From the NCBI RefSeq assembly GCF_902859595.1, contig NZ_CADIJQ010000011.1, positions 1 to 64,000 on the forward strand: a DNA stretch of 64,000 bases, read 5' to 3'. The DNA is from Achromobacter kerstersii. GTDB taxonomy: Bacteria > Pseudomonadota > Gammaproteobacteria > Burkholderiales > Burkholderiaceae_B. Every line of letters begins with the position of its first letter. The first letter of the stretch is position 1. The position numbers were made by a program, and so were the translations under genes. Of this stretch, positions 61,703 to 64,000 are shown piece after piece. The notes under the pieces are model-generated. The model was not told the origin of the DNA and made no database searches. It saw nothing but the letters and a program-made list of their open reading frames with translations.

Positions 61703-61828
61703 TCAGAACTTGGAGTACTGGAACTCGATTTCCATCGGTTTGCCCAGGTTGGCGGCCGTGTCGGCCTGAATCAGCAGCACGGCCAGCACGCCCAGATACA
61801 ACAGGCACAGCCAAAGGGTTCTTTTCAT
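61703..61828 (-). CDS. 41-residue DltX-like membrane microprotein
   Basis: A short reading frame that automatic annotation would easily miss. ATG at 61828, TGA at 61705-61703, 41 residues: a basic start (MKRTLW), one membrane segment (about 5-20, LWLCLLYLGVLAVLLI), a short outer part, and the end IEFQYSKF. The final six residues fit F-x-Y-x-x-F, the C-terminal pattern of DltX, the small partner in D-alanine transfer to teichoic acid. It lies 13 bp after a DltD-like gene, the same pairing as in dlt systems. The ribosome-binding site is weak, so experimental support is needed. Confidence 0.72.
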   Translation of the reverse strand: MKRTLWLCLLYLGVLAVLLIQADTAANLGKPMEIEFQYSKF

Positions 61829-61841
61829 ATCTGGGCGCCTG

Positions 61842-62966
61842 TCATGGCCGGAAGGTCTCGGCGATTTTCTGATTCACACGCAGCCAGCCCAGTTCGCCCA
61901 GGTGCTGCACGTCGCGCAGCATCCCGACTTCGAACGGCGCGCTGTACATGTCCATGCAGGTCATGGCGTAGCGCTGGCACAGCGAGGCCACTTCGCGTTG
62001 CACGGGTTCAAAGCGATTCAGATCCTTGAACACCATCGGGTGCAGCGGCTGCATCACAAACAGCGCGTTCACGTTGTGCTGGCGCAGCAGCGCCATCAGC
62101 GCGGTCAATTCGCGCAGCTCGTCGCGCCCGGTCAGGGGCTGCGGCTGGTAGGCGGTCTTGCCGCCTTCGGGGATCGTGCGCAGGTACTTGTTGAAGAAGT
62201 CATCGCGAACGGCATAGCGGTTGCCGGCCATCAGGCTCTGTTCCGCGCTTTGGGCCTCTTGGGCCAGCGCATCCCAGTCGACGACGCGCGCGGCGGCGGC
62301 CGGGCCTTCCGGTTCCTGCACGGGGGCGGATGCGGCGTACGCGGGCGCCCATAGATCCACCAGGCGCTGGCGCAACACGTAGGCCTGTTCGGCCATCATC
62401 GACCAGGCCACGCGGGCGTCGCCCTTGTCTTGCAGCCAGCGGGCGAGTTCCGCCCGGCCCTCGGGCTGCTTGAGCAGGCGCGGCAAGAGCGGGTTGGCGT
62501 GTTCGTTGAATTCGTCCGCGCTCAGTCCCCCGTCGCCATCGAACCAGCCGGGCGACAGCATGATCACCACCCGGGACGCGGGCGACAGGTCATTGGCCAG
62601 CGCGGCCAGCACAAACTGCATGCCCAGAGACTGGAAGCCCGAATGGCCATACGCCAGCACGGGCATCTGCAATTCGTCGGCCAGGTAGCGATACGGCACG
62701 AAACGCAGGTCGTTGCTGGTCAGCTCGGACGACCCCAGGATCACCAGCCGGTCGCCCGTGCGCAGCGCCTGGCTCAGCCGCGACAGGTTGCGCGTCTGCT
62801 CATTCAGGGTGTTGCCCAGGTTGGGGATGTAGATGCCGGGTGCGGCGGCGGGGACTGGCTCGGTCTTCAAGGCCAGCGGGTGCCAGGCGACCCAGCCGGC
62901 AACGACGGCGGCGGACAGGGCCAGCGCCGCGGCCAGCGCGTGCTGCCGAAGAGTGCGTTTGAACAT
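61842..62966 (-). CDS. DltD-like acyltransferase/esterase
   Basis: 374 residues with one N-terminal membrane segment (about 10-28) and a periplasmic SGNH-like domain. The nucleophile region is ILGSSELTSNDL (Ser79/80), and D352 and H355 lie in RDVQHLGELGW, matching the GSSE and D-x-x-H of DltD. In Gram-positives DltD passes D-Ala to teichoic acid; in Bordetella a dlt-like locus (dra) modifies the envelope. No dltA, dltB or dltC is next to it here. The microprotein follows 13 bp downstream. Confidence 0.87.
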   Translation of the reverse strand: MFKRTLRQHALAAALALSAAVVAGWVAWHPLALKTEPVPAAAPGIYIPNLGNTLNEQTRNLSRLSQALRTGDRLVILGSSELTSNDLRFVPYRYLADELQMPVLAYGHSGFQSLGMQFVLAALANDLSPASRVVIMLSPGWFDGDGGLSADEFNEHANPLLPRLLKQPEGRAELARWLQDKGDARVAWSMMAEQAYVLRQRLVDLWAPAYAASAPVQEPEGPAAAARVVDWDALAQEAQSAEQSLMAGNRYAVRDDFFNKYLRTIPEGGKTAYQPQPLTGRDELRELTALMALLRQHNVNALFVMQPLHPMVFKDLNRFEPVQREVASLCQRYAMTCMDMYSAPFEVGMLRDVQHLGELGWLRVNQKIAETFRP

Positions 62967-63228
62967 GGGATGAGGCGGGCGCGCTGGAAATTCGAATTAG
63001 ATTGTTAGCGGATGTTATCCAGCGCGTATGACCGGAACAAGCGCGGCAAACCCCAAGCGGCGGCGATTCGCATTTTTGCCACAAGGCGAGGGCGCTTGAG
63101 CCGGCCGGGGCAGCGCTTCCTCCTGGGAAAGAATGCGATAGCATCGACATCGCGGCGCGCTTTAAGGATTTCCAGGATTGACCGCGCCGCGCTGTCTTCC
63201 CAAATCTCCTTACCGATATCAGCCGCCC

Positions 63229-63861
63229 ATGACCGCCATTCCCCGTATCGCCCGCCGCCATCCCGACGACCTGATCATCGGCCTGGTGTCCGTCTCTGAC
63301 CGCGCCTCGTCCGGCACCTACCAGGATCAGGGGCTGCCCGCGCTGCGCGAATGGCTGGGCTCGGCGCTCGCGTCGCCGTGGCAGGCGGTGGACCGGCTGA
63401 TTCCCGATGAACCGGCCCGCATTTCCGAAACGCTGATTGAACTGGTCGACATCTGCGGGTGCGACCTGGTGCTGACCACAGGCGGCACCGGGCCGGCTCG
63501 CCGCGACGTCACACCCGAGGCCACGCTGGCGGTCGGCACCAAGGAAATGCCGGGCTTTGGCGAACAGATGCGCCAGATCAGCCTGCGTTTTGTGCCCACG
63601 GCGATCTTGTCGCGCCAGGTCGCCGTCATCCGCGAAACGCCGTCGCATGCCGCGCTGATCGTGAACCTTCCTGGCCAGCCGAAGTCCATACGCGAGACCT
63701 TGGAAGGGCTGAAGGGCGACGACGGCGCCGTGCTCCTGCCTGGCATCTTCGCCGCCATTCCCTATTGCATCGACCTGATCGGCGGCCCCTACGCGGAAAC
63801 GCATGCCCAGGTCATCGACGCCTTCCGCCCCAAATCGGCCCGCCGCGCGCCCAAGGCCTGA
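63229..63861 (+). CDS. mog: molybdopterin adenylyltransferase (Mog type)
   Basis: 210 residues, MoCF-fold. It adenylates molybdopterin before molybdate insertion. The segment LIIGLVSVSDRASSGTYQDQG and TTGGTGPARRDVTPEAT are typical of Mog rather than MoaB. It is divergent from the DltD-like gene across 262 bp. A TTG 51 bp upstream is in frame but the ATG at 63229 fits the family. Confidence 0.93.
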   Translation: MTAIPRIARRHPDDLIIGLVSVSDRASSGTYQDQGLPALREWLGSALASPWQAVDRLIPDEPARISETLIELVDICGCDLVLTTGGTGPARRDVTPEATLAVGTKEMPGFGEQMRQISLRFVPTAILSRQVAVIRETPSHAALIVNLPGQPKSIRETLEGLKGDDGAVLLPGIFAAIPYCIDLIGGPYAETHAQVIDAFRPKSARRAPKA

Positions 63862-63940
63862 TTGACCGCTGCGTTATAGTTTTGGCCGTTTTTGTCCACC
63901 CCGCTTCCGTCCACCATTTTCTGCTTGAGAGTCTGACCGT

Positions 63941-64000
63941 ATGAAGGTTCGCATCGCCCTGTCCCTTACCGTCCTGGCTGCCTTGTCGGCCTGCGCCAAT
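63941..64000 (+). CDS. lipoprotein, start only (runs off the window)
   Basis: Twenty residues are visible: a basic start (MKVRIA), a hydrophobic stretch and the lipobox LSAC, so the product is a predicted lipoprotein. It lies 79 bp after the mog stop. The rest is outside the window, so no family can be named. Confidence 0.7.
   Translation, partial: MKVRIALSLTVLAALSACAN

Overview
The window is GC-rich, densely packed chromosomal DNA from a betaproteobacterium of the order Burkholderiales. It is most likely Achromobacter or a close Bordetella/Alcaligenes relative, judging from protein sequences and gene neighbourhoods (miaB-phoH-ybeY-corC-lnt, queA-tgt-yajC-secD-secF, tkt-gap-pgk, and Bug-type solute receptors). 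No phage, insertion sequence, CRISPR array or rRNA was seen. Almost everything is housekeeping or ordinary accessory metabolism.

Layout. 1-730 is a gene-free, strongly structured stretch with three related hairpins and a 32-bp perfect inverted repeat. 731-7431 holds a small exported protein, a peroxiredoxin, an MFS exporter, a DMT transporter, bioB and a three-PAS LuxR-type regulator. 7680-8680 is a duplicated tRNA operon (Ala-Glu-Asp twice). An aldo/keto reductase follows, then lnt-corC-ybeY-phoH-miaB (minus strand), a PAP2 phosphatase, an AlaX-type editing protein with a VOC protein, and secF-secD-yajC-tgt-queA (minus strand). 24.4-36.4 kb holds an orphan amino-acid-type binding protein, dacB, upp, cysG, an exported protein, a DUF883/YqjE/YqjK-like membrane trio, ubiD, a lytic transglycosylase, an aminotransferase and a divergent FAD-domain-like protein. 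36.5-46.3 kb is central carbon metabolism (maeB, tkt, gap, pgk) with a patatin/barstar pair and rsmE. 46.4-55.2 kb holds a Bug receptor, a SulP permease and a four-gene operon: DUF3141 hydrolase, phosphotransacylase, acetate kinase, enoyl reductase. The window ends with a GST, a cupin, cbpA-cbpM, azlCD, a DsbA-family protein, pitA, a DltD-like protein with a previously unlisted 41-residue microprotein, a mog-type gene and the start of a lipoprotein gene.

Two themes stand out. First, short tandem repeats (11-32 bp units) sit at the 3' ends of many genes, and in at least six places nearly every copy carries the stop codon of the neighbouring gene. Related in-frame repeats lengthen the tail or linker of three adjacent genes (MFS, DMT, bioB). 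Second, there are two candidate little-described systems: the DUF3141/phosphotransacylase/acetate kinase/FabI operon, whose hydrolase has a PHA-synthase-like Cys-Asp-His set, and a DltD-like acyltransferase followed by a microprotein ending in the DltX-like pattern F-x-Y-x-x-F.

All calls come from reading the sequence; no database search was run. Start codons were chosen from ribosome-binding sites and family knowledge, and alternatives are noted.
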